From Bradyrhizobium hipponense (GTDB taxonomy: Bacteria > Pseudomonadota > Alphaproteobacteria > Rhizobiales > Xanthobacteraceae): a stretch of 64,000 nt of DNA. The translations under genes and the position numbers were made by a program. This document shows positions 8,996-18,063 of the stretch, in pieces. The notes beneath the pieces are model-generated. The model made no database searches. It saw only the letters and a list, made by a program, of their open reading frames with translations, and had not been told where the DNA came from. Numbering within the stretch: the first letter of the stretch is position 1; each line of letters begins with the position of its first letter. The stretch is taken from positions 124,001 through 188,000 of the forward strand of contig NZ_VSTH01000078.1 of NCBI RefSeq assembly GCF_008123965.1. Reading direction: 5' to 3'.

Positions 8996-10960
8996 GTGCG
9001 CGTGGTCCAGCATGTTTTCAGGCGAGGCGCTGTCTACTGGTGGCGCCGGCGGCTTCTCAAGAAAGCAGGGGAGAGAGAACTCGCGCCGATTGCGATCAGC
9101 CTGAGAACGCGGGACCTTTCCAAGGCGCGCACTATCGCGGCCCATTTGGCCGTGGCGAGTGATGGCATCTTGCGCCAGGAGGAGGGGAGAGAAGTGCTAT
9201 CGCCTGTTCAGGTTCGGTCGATGCTGGAGTCGGTCGCGCGCACCCACCTGGCTAAGCTCGATCGGCTGGCCGCGTTGGAGACGGCCGACGGCATCACTGC
9301 GGATGACGGGCGCACATCTGATCGCATCATGGGCTGGGCTCGACGCCTCCAGGCCTCCCAGGGTATCGCCGCGGCAGTTGGGGATGCTGAACGCGGCGTG
9401 TTGGCGGCGAACGGCCTCAGTCTGGAGGAAATCGAGGAAGTGAACTGGACGCTCAATCTGCTGCGGAAGAGTTCGCGGGGCAGTTCACCGCGTCAGAAGT
9501 TGATGGCGCTGTTGGAAGCCTGCGGAGCTCCCCAAGGGGAAGGCGACATCCAGCAGGCGGAGAGGATCTACTATCGTGGACAAGCCGCTGCCTTGCTGTC
9601 AGTCGATCGGCGATGGTCTGGCGAGTATCGGGAAGACGATAAGCTGATTGAACAGCTTCTTTCGGATCATGGCGTTGCGTCAAGGGTGATGGCAACGACG
9701 CCTGACGCCCTGCGCGAGCGTCCAGCCTCAAGAGCCGAGGAAGTCGCGACGGTAGCGGACAGCAGTGTTCCAGCGCCCTCTCAGAAGGAAACCTCGATTA
9801 CGAAACTATCCGAAAATCTGATCAAGGAGAAAGCCAAGCTCGGAGAATGGAATGGCAAAACCCAGCGACAAGCTCGATCACTTGTCGCGACCTTTGTCGA
9901 AATGATCGGTGATGATCACGTCCGATCACTCGCGCAGAGCCGCGTTGCTGAATATCGCTCGCTTCTGCTCGCTCTTCCGCGAACCTACGGGAAAGGACAG
10001 AATGACCGAAAGACTCCTCTTTCGGTCTGGCTCGAACGAGCGAAAGCGTTGCCTGAGAATGAGGTTGGACGCGAGCCCGGTACGCTTAATCGCCATCTTA
10101 CGCAGCTCCAGGAGGTGCTCGTCTACATCGAGGCGTGCGGTCACAAGATTCCCGAGTTCTCTGGTGTTTCAAAGCTGTTGTCGAAGAAGAAGGGCCGTGC
10201 TCGCGACGAACGGAATCCATTTTCTCCAGAAGATCTGGCTGCAATTTTCCGTCAGCCGCCGTGGACAGGATGCGAAAGTCTCGAGAACCGGCTGGTCTCG
10301 GGAGTGATGATCTATCACGACGCTCTGTCGATCGTGCCTTATCTTGCAAGATACACGTTAGGACGGCGCGAGGAGCTCTGCGGCCTCGACGTCGATGATG
10401 TGTTGGAAGAGGGTGGAATTCCCTACATTTTCATTCGTCCAAACGAACATCGGACGCTGAAGAACCCGCAGTCAAAGCGAAGAATTCCGCTAGTTGGCGA
10501 AGTGGTTCGTCTCGGTTTTCTTCGCTACCGCGCAGAGATCAAATCCCTTGGATACAAACTGCTGTTCCCTGAGCTTCGCGCGGCAAGTGATCGTACACCC
10601 TTAGGTGACGTCTTTTATGGTGATTGGATCAAGGTTCAAGATCAAGCTGTCCCGAAAGCTGCCGAAGAGCGCAAAGTTTTCCATTCTTTCAGGAAGGCTG
10701 GTGGTGCAGATTTGAAGGATGCCGGAGTTGCTTCCGAACTCCGTGCGGACATACTGGGGCATGGCGGCGACAACATCACGGAAGAGCGTTACGTCAGCTC
10801 CGCCAAACTGAAGCAGATGCTTGAGGCGCTAGAAAAGCTCCCGATAGTGACGGAGCAGATTGGATCGAAGGAAATTTCCCTGCGCCGAGACATCCTGCAG
10901 AAGCGTCAGCGTCCGTCGGCTCGGCCCAGAAGGCAAACTAAGGGAGCACGGGAATCATAA
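8996..10960 (+). CDS. tyrosine recombinase / site-specific integrase
   Basis: I choose the GTG at 8996 (VRVVQHVFRRGAVYWWRRRL), giving about 654 residues; a TTG at 8951 would add 15 residues. The N-terminus has the DUF6538-like fold seen in many rhizobial integrases (YWWRRRL...ISLRTRDLSKART). The C-terminal catalytic domain has all expected residues: Arg in TLGRREELCGLD, Lys-rich strand with SKRRIPL, His and Arg in FHSFRKAGG, His in ILGHGGD and the nucleophile Tyr in EERYVS. The protein probably integrates or excises a genomic island. It starts about 100 bp after tRNA-Gln, and its last codons lie within the 3' half of a different tRNA (tRNA-Met). It looks intact, but no element genes follow that belong clearly to it. 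Confidence 0.9.
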   Translation: MRVVQHVFRRGAVYWWRRRLLKKAGERELAPIAISLRTRDLSKARTIAAHLAVASDGILRQEEGREVLSPVQVRSMLESVARTHLAKLDRLAALETADGITADDGRTSDRIMGWARRLQASQGIAAAVGDAERGVLAANGLSLEEIEEVNWTLNLLRKSSRGSSPRQKLMALLEACGAPQGEGDIQQAERIYYRGQAAALLSVDRRWSGEYREDDKLIEQLLSDHGVASRVMATTPDALRERPASRAEEVATVADSSVPAPSQKETSITKLSENLIKEKAKLGEWNGKTQRQARSLVATFVEMIGDDHVRSLAQSRVAEYRSLLLALPRTYGKGQNDRKTPLSVWLERAKALPENEVGREPGTLNRHLTQLQEVLVYIEACGHKIPEFSGVSKLLSKKKGRARDERNPFSPEDLAAIFRQPPWTGCESLENRLVSGVMIYHDALSIVPYLARYTLGRREELCGLDVDDVLEEGGIPYIFIRPNEHRTLKNPQSKRRIPLVGEVVRLGFLRYRAEIKSLGYKLLFPELRAASDRTPLGDVFYGDWIKVQDQAVPKAAEERKVFHSFRKAGGADLKDAGVASELRADILGHGGDNITEERYVSSAKLKQMLEALEKLPIVTEQIGSKEISLRRDILQKRQRPSARPRRQTKGARES

Positions 10961-10998
10961 TCCTGGGGTGGGGGGTTCGAGTCCCTCTCCCGCTACCA
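10949..10998 (+). other. tRNA-Met(CAU) 3' half, probable attachment-site core
   Basis: From the anticodon stem onwards this reads as a tRNA-Met: loop ATCATAA with anticodon CAT, T arm GGGGGTTCGAGTCCC, acceptor strand TCCCGCT and CCA (10996-10998). The 5' half (acceptor, D arm) is missing; the integrase coding sequence takes its place. The integrase stop TAA (10958-10960) is inside the anticodon loop. This is the expected shape of an att site left by integration into a tRNA gene. Confidence 0.75.
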
Positions 10999-11626
10999 TT
11001 AAAATCAATAGCTTAGACGATCTTTTCTTCCTCTGAACTTTTCTGCACCACGTGCTGCACCACACTTCCGGTTCCGCATCTGCCACGGTGATTGTGCACT
11101 CGATGGCGCCATCGTACCGCAGCTGAGGTTACTTACTCGCAGCAAGCCGGCGATCGTCTGGTCGACACTCCGGCCAGACCGACGATCGCTTTCCTTCGGT
11201 TGTCAATCGGCCTGCAAAATTTTGCATGGCGAATGACAGCCGCGCACGCCATCGAGCAGGACCTCCGCTGAGGCCTGCCATACCGCCGAAAGTCAGTCTC
11301 GCAATGTTCGCAGGTCTTCGTTGGCCACATGGACCGGCGAGATAGCGCAGTTCGGCGGGGCTTCCAACCGTCTCCGGCGCAGCTCGCCGCGGCGGCGCCA
11401 CTTCTGTCAGTAATCGCCTGGAATTGATCCTGCTCATTCCATCGATAGCATCGAGGTAATGACGGTCACGCCTGCTGCCCTCGGGCAGGGGCAATTAGAG
11501 TGTCCGCAGGGATCGCCAGCGCTTTTCAGGTCGTGCTGGCGATCCGCACCTGGGCGCCGCAACCCGCCATGTTCCCGATCCGACCACTGGGAACATTCCC
11601 AGCTTCGGCGTCAACCAACACAGCAA
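10999..11626. other. mostly non-coding stretch after the integrase
   Basis: About 630 bp with no firmly supported gene. A reverse-strand reading at 11133-11330 (65 codons) has a Cys pattern CEHCETDF...RRSCSMAC that resembles small zinc-ribbon proteins near phage or island integrases. It lacks a clear ribosome-binding site, so I do not list it as a gene. Confidence 0.4.
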
Positions 11627-11947
11627 CTACTGAGGATGGCTCACAGCAATCATCGCTTTCGTAGCTTTCGTATGACCATGTCTCATGAAGGCCACGCCGA
11701 TCTCGCTGCCGTTCACCCATGCCAGTTCACATCGGCGACACGCCAGGCCGGTGGATGAGAGCACCAAGAAGAACTCCTTGAATGGGAGGCCCAGCACCGG
11801 TCCGCCGACAATCAACTTGGCTCCGCTATCAGACACGTCTTTGACAGTGCAGGCGCGCTGCCACGTTCCGTCGATGGCCATCATATTTGCCGGCACCGCC
11901 CTCTCGAACGAAACTCGCCGCGCCCCTCGCTTGTCTGGCAGCATCAT
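11627..11947 (-). CDS. PilZ-domain protein coupled to a diguanylate cyclase
   Basis: Starting at the ATG at 11945-11947, the protein has 106 residues and consists of one PilZ domain: an Arg-rich start (PDKRGARRVSFER) followed by strand segments and the DVSDSGAKL motif, matching the RxxxR and D/NxSxxG c-di-GMP-binding motifs, and ending GVAFMRHG. PilZ proteins bind cyclic di-GMP and pass the signal to partners. The start codon overlaps the TGA of the upstream diguanylate cyclase gene (ATGA), so the two are probably translated together and the PilZ protein may be the local receptor for the signal made by that cyclase. Confidence 0.85.
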   Translation of the reverse strand: MMLPDKRGARRVSFERAVPANMMAIDGTWQRACTVKDVSDSGAKLIVGGPVLGLPFKEFFLVLSSTGLACRRCELAWVNGSEIGVAFMRHGHTKATKAMIAVSHPQ

Positions 11948-13869
11948 AACGCGCCCTCCAGATCCCAAAGAGAGGGAGCGAGCGATGGCATTTCCAGACG
12001 CGATGACACCAGCGAGGAGCTTGCGACCGTGCAATCCCGCCCCTGTTCCTTTGCGTGGTACAGAGCGATGTCGGCGTCACGCGTGAGCGCCAACTCATCG
12101 GTGGTCGCATCGCCCTTTGCGGCGACACCGACGCTTATCGCGACGTACTTTCGTGGCGACCGGGGATGGTAGATCTCCAGCCGCCTGACCAACAGCCGAA
12201 TTGCGTCCGCTACCCTCGCTGCTCGCTCCTCGTCAACGCCGGGCAGGACCACAGCGAACTCCTCGCCGCCATACCGCGCTGATAGTCCGCCGGTTTTTGC
12301 GGTGGCGCTTCCGATCAACTCGGCAATACGCTGGAGGCAGCCATCACCAGCTTGGTGGCCTAGGGCATCATTGAAGCCTTTGAAATGGTCAATGTCGATC
12401 AGCAGCACCGACACCACTTCATGTTCGGCGTAAGCTTGGCGCAGGAACGCATCAAAGCTACGCCGGTTAGCAAGCATGGTCAGACCGTCCGTAGTAGCAA
12501 GCTGCGCCAGCTTCAAGTTGGCTGACGACAACTCGTCCTCGAGGACCTTCTGGTTGGTAACGTCTCGAAGAACGCCGACGATCTCCAATTCGCTACCGGA
12601 TGAGATTTCGGCCAACTTGAAGTTCGCCTCAAGCCAAGCTGTAGCGCCGTCGCCACGCTGGACGCGAAATCGGACCGAACGGGACGCCATGGGGCCCTGC
12701 AGCTCGCTGCCTGCGGCCAACACCTTTTCACGGTCATCTTCATGGACCACCTCGAAGCACAGCCGCCGCAGGAAGTCATCCTCCGTCTTCCCAAGCACCG
12801 TTACCACGGATGGGGACACGTAGCGCAGGTATCCCTTCCGATCCATGACGATGACGATGTCGGCTATGTTGTCCGCGAGCAGTCGAAACCTTGCTTCGCG
12901 TTCGCGCAGTGACTGCTCGAGCCTGGTTCTGAAGCGGAATTGGCTGCTCAACAGCGCAGCTATCGCCACAATGATTGCTGCCAAGAGCCCGGCCACCAGC
13001 GCATCCGACACCAGATCGGTTCGCCAGCTCGCGAGCACATCGTCCTCCGCTCGCGCGACCGTCACAACGACGGGGTACTCGGTGCTTTGCTCATAGGCAA
13101 TGTACTTGGAAAGGCCGTCGAACGGCGACTTGACCTTGTAGGATCCGGCGCGGCTCTTGCTCAGGCGCTCTTGGAACAGCGAGGTATCAGCAATTTTCTG
13201 GCCCGTGTCTGCCACCGGCCAACGCGCAAGCAACGTTCCGTCCGTCGACAGAAGGCTGATGCCACCGTGCGAGCCAACCTCGAACGCTCGGTAGAACTCG
13301 CCGAAGTAATCACGGTCGATCGCTGCGATCAGGACGCCGCCAAAATCACCGCTCGACGTGCTGATCCGTCTCGAGAGAATGATCGAAGGGCGACCGCTGG
13401 TCCTCAAAGTGATCGGGCCGCTGATCAGCATCTTCGGGCTGGGATTGTCGCGGTGATACGCAAAGTAGGGTCGGTCCGCGCTGTTGTGGCTCGGCAAAGC
13501 CGCGAACGAGCCGTACCGCCAATTGCCTTCCGTATTGAGCACGCCGATCTCGCGGATTTGCGGCATCGATCGCGTGGCGGCGACCAGATAGGCGTTGAAG
13601 CGTTCGGGCAACGGGTTCTGAAACTTGAGCAGGTCCGCCATCCCTGCCATGGCGACGTCCGGCGCCTTGAAGGCGTGAGCTGCATGCTCGGCGAGCGAGC
13701 GGGTCAGATTTTTCAGGTCTTCCTGTGCCCGGCTCAGCGTTGCGTCCCGCGCGACCGACGCCTTCCAGACTATCAAGCCGAGCACGCAGGCCAGCATCAA
13801 AGCCAGGAACGTCCCAACCACAACGTGTGGCTTGCGGTGGATCGATTGGTGTAGCGCGGAAGTGGCCAT
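11944..13869 (-). CDS. membrane diguanylate cyclase (dCache-PAS-GGDEF)
   Basis: The 641-residue protein has a membrane segment at about 18-36, an extracytoplasmic sensor of dCache type (RPYFAYHRDNPSPKMLISGPITLR, SRRISTSSGDFGGVLIAAIDRDYF), a second membrane segment at about 285-305, a PAS domain (LADNIADIVIVMDRKGYLRYVSPSV) and a GGDEF domain with intact ARYGGEEFAV at about 533. It should make cyclic di-GMP from two GTP. No RxxD inhibitory site is visible five residues before the active-site loop, so product inhibition may be absent. The ligand is unknown; dCache modules of this type often bind amino acids or small acids. It overlaps the PilZ gene by four bases. Confidence 0.92.
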   Translation of the reverse strand: MATSALHQSIHRKPHVVVGTFLALMLACVLGLIVWKASVARDATLSRAQEDLKNLTRSLAEHAAHAFKAPDVAMAGMADLLKFQNPLPERFNAYLVAATRSMPQIREIGVLNTEGNWRYGSFAALPSHNSADRPYFAYHRDNPSPKMLISGPITLRTSGRPSIILSRRISTSSGDFGGVLIAAIDRDYFGEFYRAFEVGSHGGISLLSTDGTLLARWPVADTGQKIADTSLFQERLSKSRAGSYKVKSPFDGLSKYIAYEQSTEYPVVVTVARAEDDVLASWRTDLVSDALVAGLLAAIIVAIAALLSSQFRFRTRLEQSLREREARFRLLADNIADIVIVMDRKGYLRYVSPSVVTVLGKTEDDFLRRLCFEVVHEDDREKVLAAGSELQGPMASRSVRFRVQRGDGATAWLEANFKLAEISSGSELEIVGVLRDVTNQKVLEDELSSANLKLAQLATTDGLTMLANRRSFDAFLRQAYAEHEVVSVLLIDIDHFKGFNDALGHQAGDGCLQRIAELIGSATAKTGGLSARYGGEEFAVVLPGVDEERAARVADAIRLLVRRLEIYHPRSPRKYVAISVGVAAKGDATTDELALTRDADIALYHAKEQGRDCTVASSSLVSSRLEMPSLAPSLWDLEGAL

Positions 13870-14173
13870 CGCACCTGCTCGGTTGCACGAGGATAATCGT
13901 CAACTTCCGCTTCTAAACGCCTAACGACCGCGGATTGGTTTTAAGCGCATCCGCTGCGCTGACTAACAGACCCTTGAAAAGCCTAACGGAATCCAGCACC
14001 AGCCGTGGTAATACGGTAGCGGGCTCCAATTGCGCCGCCTGTTGGAACCATAGGTTCCGAGGGACTTGGTTCAGTTCACCGGACGCCTTACCGCCGATCA
14101 GCGTCCAGTGCGGAATGGCGGCCCCAGCCTGCAGCCCCCCGCTGGGGCCGTTTCGGAATTGCGAGGAGGCGGC

Positions 14174-14362
14174 TCAGACGATCCGAAGCTCCTCGATCGC
14201 CTGCTTACAAATCTGGGCCGGGTCTTTGACGCCGCCTTGTCCGATCTCAAAGACCTTCTTCGCAACCAATTCGGCGAGCGGATCGCCGCGATCTTGGATC
14301 CCGAGCCCACGCAAGGTTTGCTCATAGGCGGCGACAACGCTCTTGACGTCGTCTGCCGCCAT
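14174..14362 (-). CDS. small conserved rhizobial protein of unknown function
   Basis: Starting from the ATG at 14360-14362 the product has 62 residues: MAADDVKSVVAAYEQTLRGL followed by GDPLAELVAKKVFEIGQ and DPAQICKQAIEEL. I recognise this as a small soluble helical protein often seen in rhizobia, with no known function. The longer open reading frame upstream (to 14485) has atypical composition and is not used. The gene stands alone between the diguanylate cyclase and a small zinc-ribbon-like gene. Confidence 0.6.
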   Translation of the reverse strand: MAADDVKSVVAAYEQTLRGLGIQDRGDPLAELVAKKVFEIGQGGVKDPAQICKQAIEELRIV

Positions 14363-14805
14363 CGCCTGCTTCTCCAGCAGTCGGTAAATTGCCAATCCCT
14401 GATCCCCCCGTGCATTCCCGCAAATTGTATCACGGAATGAGTATCCCCGGCGAAGCATTACGGGGTCACCCAGAAGGCTCTGCAACCGTTCGGGTTCGCT
14501 CTGACGGCGGACAAAGGCTCAAAGCCAAGCCTGCAGTCAGACCAGTCCTGGAGTATCCTGGACTAAATGTCGCGAGCAGAGTCGCAAGGGAGAAACCAGA
14601 GAGCGTGACAGCGCGGTCCTGCTCCGTATTCATCCTGGGTTGATGGATCGCTCCATCTCAACTAGGTCGGTTTTGCACTGTTTCTGACGAGTGATTTTAG
14701 ATTCGCTACCGGCCACCTCCACTCCGGCGAGCCCGTTTTCTTCACCAACAGAGGCTCGATTGTGAACGCAGCCGCTCCCCATCCGATACTCCGAAGGAAA
14801 TTGTT

Positions 14806-14991
14806 GTGGCCGCACCAATTTGCTCCGTCTGCGCCGTCGAGAGGGCGCCGGTCTTCTCAGAGCCGGTGACGCTGAAATGGGAGATCCGCTCCTATAGGTG
14901 CCCGATCTGCAAGACCGTCTTACGGCTGGTCGAACCGAGTGAACAGATTCCACGTCGGCGGGGAAAGCTGCCGCCGCGGCCGATCGAGTGA
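14806..14991 (+). CDS. small zinc-ribbon-like protein, unknown function
   Basis: The 61-residue product starts at GTG (14806) behind the ribosome-binding site GAAGGAAAT. It has two CxxC pairs, ICSVCAVERAP and RCPICKTVLRLVEP, spaced about 26 residues, which is the layout of a zinc-binding knuckle. The C-terminus is basic and Pro-rich. Small proteins of this type occur in several Bradyrhizobium genomes, but none has a known role. Confidence 0.55.
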   Translation: MAAPICSVCAVERAPVFSEPVTLKWEIRSYRCPICKTVLRLVEPSEQIPRRRGKLPPRPIE

Positions 14992-15394
14992 CGGCCCAAT
15001 CCTGCCGAGGGGCTGATACCATCGATTGAAGGCACCGGGGTTGAACGTGCAATTGCGAATCTGCAGCCCGATCTGCCGGTCACCTGCGAATCCGAGAATA
15101 CCCTTGGCATCCCATTTGGATCGCGCCCGGCGAATCATGGAGCGGAGCTTGAGATCGTCACGATCTCGCGGCGGTACATTGGAACCGCCAGCATGCCGGC
15201 GGTTCAGCCCGAAGGTAATCCGGCTCCGCAAGCAGTCGCTGGCGTTCGGCGCCTGGTGGTCCAGGTGAGCTAAAGGCCTTGGACCACGGGATGTGCAGCT
15301 TGGGTCACCAGCATCTTTCTCGATGGCGAAGCCGGACGGTCCGAAGCCAAGGTCGCTTGCGAAGCTCGCTCAGAAGGATCTACGATGTCGCGCT
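14992..15394. other. gene-poor stretch
   Basis: About 400 bp without a supported gene. The reading frame of the following gene stays open upstream to 15293, and an alternative ATG at 15323 (MAKPDGPKPRSLAKL) could be its true start. Confidence 0.4.
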
Positions 15395-15808
15395 ATGGGG
15401 GAGGGGCGGGTGAACTTCCAGGTCACGGTGCTGAAGATCCTGGTGAGCTATCCGGGCGGCTTCGCGCCAATGGCGGATCTCAAGCGGGATATGGCCATCC
15501 TCGCGACGAGTGGACGCGACTGGGCCGACCGCACCAAGCGCTTGGCATCGCGGGTGCCTGATCTCGACATCTTCTCGCAAGCGCTGATCGAGCGCCTGAA
15601 CGGCGGCTGGCGGATCACCGACGACGGCCGCGCCGTGCTGGACATCATGGAAGCGCGTGCTTGCGATCCGGAGCCGGCGAACAAAAACATGCCAGCCGAG
15701 CCGTCGCCGGCGCCCCCTGCGCTGCGGCTTCGCGTCAGGCGCCCAGGGCCGAAAGACCGGCAGCACCGCCGCGAGCCCGGGGAACGGACGCGGGCGAACG
15801 CTTCCTAA
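15395..15808 (+). CDS. conserved hypothetical protein with winged-helix-like segment
   Basis: Starting at the ATG at 15395 (MGEGRVNFQVTVLKILVSYPGG) the protein has 137 residues. The N-terminal two thirds (FQVTVLKILVSYPGGFAPMADLKRDMAILATSGRDWADR, LIERLNGGWRITDDGRAVL) have the pattern of a winged-helix DNA-binding domain: three helices and a beta hairpin with GGWRITDDG. The last about 45 residues are Pro- and Arg-rich and probably disordered. The family appears in many Bradyrhizobium strains. Function is unknown; a DNA-binding role is my inference. An earlier ATG at 15323 is also possible. Confidence 0.6.
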   Translation: MGEGRVNFQVTVLKILVSYPGGFAPMADLKRDMAILATSGRDWADRTKRLASRVPDLDIFSQALIERLNGGWRITDDGRAVLDIMEARACDPEPANKNMPAEPSPAPPALRLRVRRPGPKDRQHRREPGERTRANAS

Positions 15809-16277
15809 CTCACCGGAGCGGTTTTCTGCCGCAACTCTGATGATTGCGGAATAGCGGAAGTTTTTTGGATGCGCGCCCGAGTTGCTGGTGCTTGGTCCGC
15901 CGATCAGTGGCAGGGCCTTGAGCAGCCGGCGGTCCATCAGCACGTGACCACCGGACCGTGAACAGCTCGCGCAGCCAAACGCCGGCGCGGGCTCGGTTGC
16001 TCGCAATGCAGTCGTGCGCGCAGCCGACGGCATCCTGCAAGGGACAGTTCGCCCTTTGGCGCGGCCGTCGCTCAGCATCACCTGTCTTTTCACTTGCGGT
16101 CGATCTCTGGTTGCGCTTCAATGAAAATTAATTCTGAACCAATTTCTATTGGACCATGTGTTTTCATTTGCCGGGCGCGGAAGCAGAGCGGCTTACGCAT
16201 CTCTGCAAGACCCTGCGATGGCGGTATGTCGCCGAGCTGGTCCGGCTGATCTGGCTGCGATTTTCATGCGCGAAAAC
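15809..16277. other. gene-poor stretch
   Basis: About 470 bp with no supported gene. The part around 16120-16150 is AT-rich compared with its surroundings and could hold a promoter for the small gene that follows. Confidence 0.35.
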
Positions 16278-16457
16278 ATGTCCGGACAGATCGAGTTTGA
16301 GCTGCTTGCCGCGGCCTGCGAGCTCAGGCGATCGCTCGATCATGTCATAGAGGTCGGGAAGCGCACGGGCGCGCCGCTCCGCGCCTTGTGGCTGATCGAG
16401 CGAGCCCAAGCGGACCTGCAAGCCTACATCGATGAGAGGAGGCCAAAACTTAACTAG
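16278..16457 (+). CDS. small hypothetical protein
   Basis: From the ATG at 16278 the product has 59 residues (MSGQIEFELLAAACELRRSL, then a helix ending AQADLQAYIDERRPKLN). It looks like a soluble two-helix protein. I do not recognise it. Support comes from length, an AT-rich upstream region and protein-like composition only. Confidence 0.35.
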   Translation: MSGQIEFELLAAACELRRSLDHVIEVGKRTGAPLRALWLIERAQADLQAYIDERRPKLN

Positions 16458-16841
16458 AGGCAGGCGCCTCGGCAGCCCGTGGGAAGAGCTTTGCGCGTGC
16501 GTTCGCTCTCACGCCTGCAATGGCAGCAATATCGGAGCGTGTGCACATCACCGGGACAGTGGCACCCCTCGCAGACGCGCCAGTTCTATCACCGCGCGAG
16601 AGCACGATTGGGCCGTATTGGCCGGCCCCACGCGGCTCTACCAGCCCCCGACCTGACGGCGTCCTGGATGCGCCGTTGCCTGTTGGCAGTCGCGCGGATG
16701 ACCCGATCATGTTACCTGTTGCAGCGCCTTTGCGGTCATCGTCTTCGGTACACCGCGTTCGTTCGGATCTGCCGTCAGTTATTAAGGTTTCGTTGACTAA
16801 CACTTCATATACAGGGCCGGGTATTTCCGTCCGAGGAGCCG
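16458..16841. other. intergenic region upstream of the MauG-type gene
   Basis: About 380 bp with open frames on both strands but of Arg-, Pro- and Ser-rich composition typical of shadow frames. The AT-rich stretch at 16780-16815 before the ribosome-binding site (GAGGAGCC) of the next gene is the likely promoter. Confidence 0.4.
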
Positions 16842-17879
16842 ATGAAGGTCTGGGTCAGCCTGGCTTTGCTTGTGGCGTTTTTGCCGCTGGGCCAGCGTTT
16901 TGCCTTGAGGTCCGCCGAGAAATCAGGCGAGGCCGCGGAGATCCGCGCCAGCTATCGTCGACCCGCGACCATTCCTTTTCCGGATGACAATCCATACTCC
17001 GCGGCGAAAGCGGGTCTTGGGCAGATGCTGTTCTTCGATCCGCTGCTCTCGAGGTCCCGTACCGTGTCCTGTGCGACTTGCCACAACCCGTCGCTTTCGT
17101 GGGGTGATGGCCTCGCGCGTGCGATTGGGGAGAACCCGAAAGGCCTGCCGTTGCGTTCGCCCAGTCTGATCGATGTGGCCTTCAGTGAACCGCTGGGCTG
17201 GGACGGAAAGTTCAGCGATATCGAATCGGTGACTTTTGGTCCGATCACTGGCCGGGCGAATATGAACCTGACGGAAGCGGAGCTGATCGACCGTCTCTCT
17301 GCCGCACCGGCCTATGGCGATGCATTCGCAAGCGCGTTCGGAGACAGTGCGATTACGCGCCCCAGGATCGAAGCCGCCCTGGCGACCTTTGAACGCACCA
17401 TTGTCGCTGGCGAGTCGCCATTCGATCGGTGGATCATGGGCGATGACGCCGCCATCAGCGCGCCGGCGAAACGCGGCTTTGAGATTTTCAACGGCAAAGG
17501 ACGGTGCTCAAGCTGCCATAGTGGGCCGTCTTTTACAGATGGATCCTTCCAGGATATCGGCACCGCAACAGATGATGATGTTGGGCGTGGCCGACTGTTT
17601 CCGACATCGCAAAAGCTGCGATACGCGTTCAAGACGCCGACGTTGCGCGATGTCGCGCGCCGCGCGCCCTATATGCATGATGGATCGGTGGCCACAGTCG
17701 AACAGGTGATCGAACTCTATGACAAGGGCGGGATTGATCGCCCGAGCCGATCGCCTTCGATCCGGCCACTCTATCTTACGGCGGACGAAAAGTCCGATCT
17801 GATCGCCTTTCTTCAAACACTTACGGCCTCGTCCCCGACCGCGCCTTTCCCCGATGTGCCCGGACAACGAGCTCCCTGA
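16842..17879 (+). CDS. MauG/cytochrome-c-peroxidase family dihaem protein
   Basis: The 345-residue protein starts with a signal peptide (MKVWVSLALLVAFLPLGQRFALRS) and has two haem c motifs, CATCH at about 77-81 and CSSCH at about 222-226. Other family segments are LGQMLFFDPLLSRSRTVSCATCHNP (split here by the haem site), GWDGKFSDIESVTFGPI and TLRDVARRAPYMHDGSVATVEQVIELYDKGG. It acts in the periplasm. Members reduce hydrogen peroxide or, like MauG, carry out oxidative maturation of a partner protein. The neighbouring cupredoxin and membrane protein suggest a dedicated redox pathway. The presence of the Tyr or Met sixth ligand that would separate MauG from peroxidase cannot be judged safely by eye. 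Confidence 0.92.
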   Translation: MKVWVSLALLVAFLPLGQRFALRSAEKSGEAAEIRASYRRPATIPFPDDNPYSAAKAGLGQMLFFDPLLSRSRTVSCATCHNPSLSWGDGLARAIGENPKGLPLRSPSLIDVAFSEPLGWDGKFSDIESVTFGPITGRANMNLTEAELIDRLSAAPAYGDAFASAFGDSAITRPRIEAALATFERTIVAGESPFDRWIMGDDAAISAPAKRGFEIFNGKGRCSSCHSGPSFTDGSFQDIGTATDDDVGRGRLFPTSQKLRYAFKTPTLRDVARRAPYMHDGSVATVEQVIELYDKGGIDRPSRSPSIRPLYLTADEKSDLIAFLQTLTASSPTAPFPDVPGQRAP

Positions 17880-17901
17880 TGGGATCGGGCCGGGAAGGGC
17901 C

Positions 17902-18063
17902 TCAATGGAAGTGCGGCAATGCCGACCCCAACAGGCCAAAGCCGAAGATGAGAAGGGCGCCTGTCCAGGCCACCAGGGATTCGCCACGCACTCCGTAGCG
18001 CTTCGCGCCGCGGGCCAGCACCGAGCCCACCGCCACTCCTGCCGCGCTTAACGCTCCGAACAT
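17902..18063 (-). CDS. small hydrophobic membrane protein (53 residues)
   Basis: An ATG at 18061-18063 preceded by GGAG opens a 53-codon frame (MFGALSAAGVAVGSVLARGA, basic loop KRYGVRGE, then SLVAWTGALLIFGFGLLGSA). It contains two hydrophobic stretches separated by a positively charged loop, as expected for a two-span inner-membrane hairpin. It is transcribed opposite to the MauG-type gene and ends 22 bp after that gene. I do not recognise the family. Its position inside the redox cluster suggests a role there, but this is inference. Confidence 0.5.
   Translation of the reverse strand: MFGALSAAGVAVGSVLARGAKRYGVRGESLVAWTGALLIFGFGLLGSALPHFH

Noticed and set aside
8816..9145. Reverse-strand frame over tRNA-Gln
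   Set aside because: It is read antisense through a complete tRNA and the integrase start, and its composition is not protein-like.
16520..16987. Frame upstream of the MauG-type gene
   Set aside because: It overlaps the MauG-type start in another frame and is rich in Ser, Pro and Arg without a recognisable pattern.
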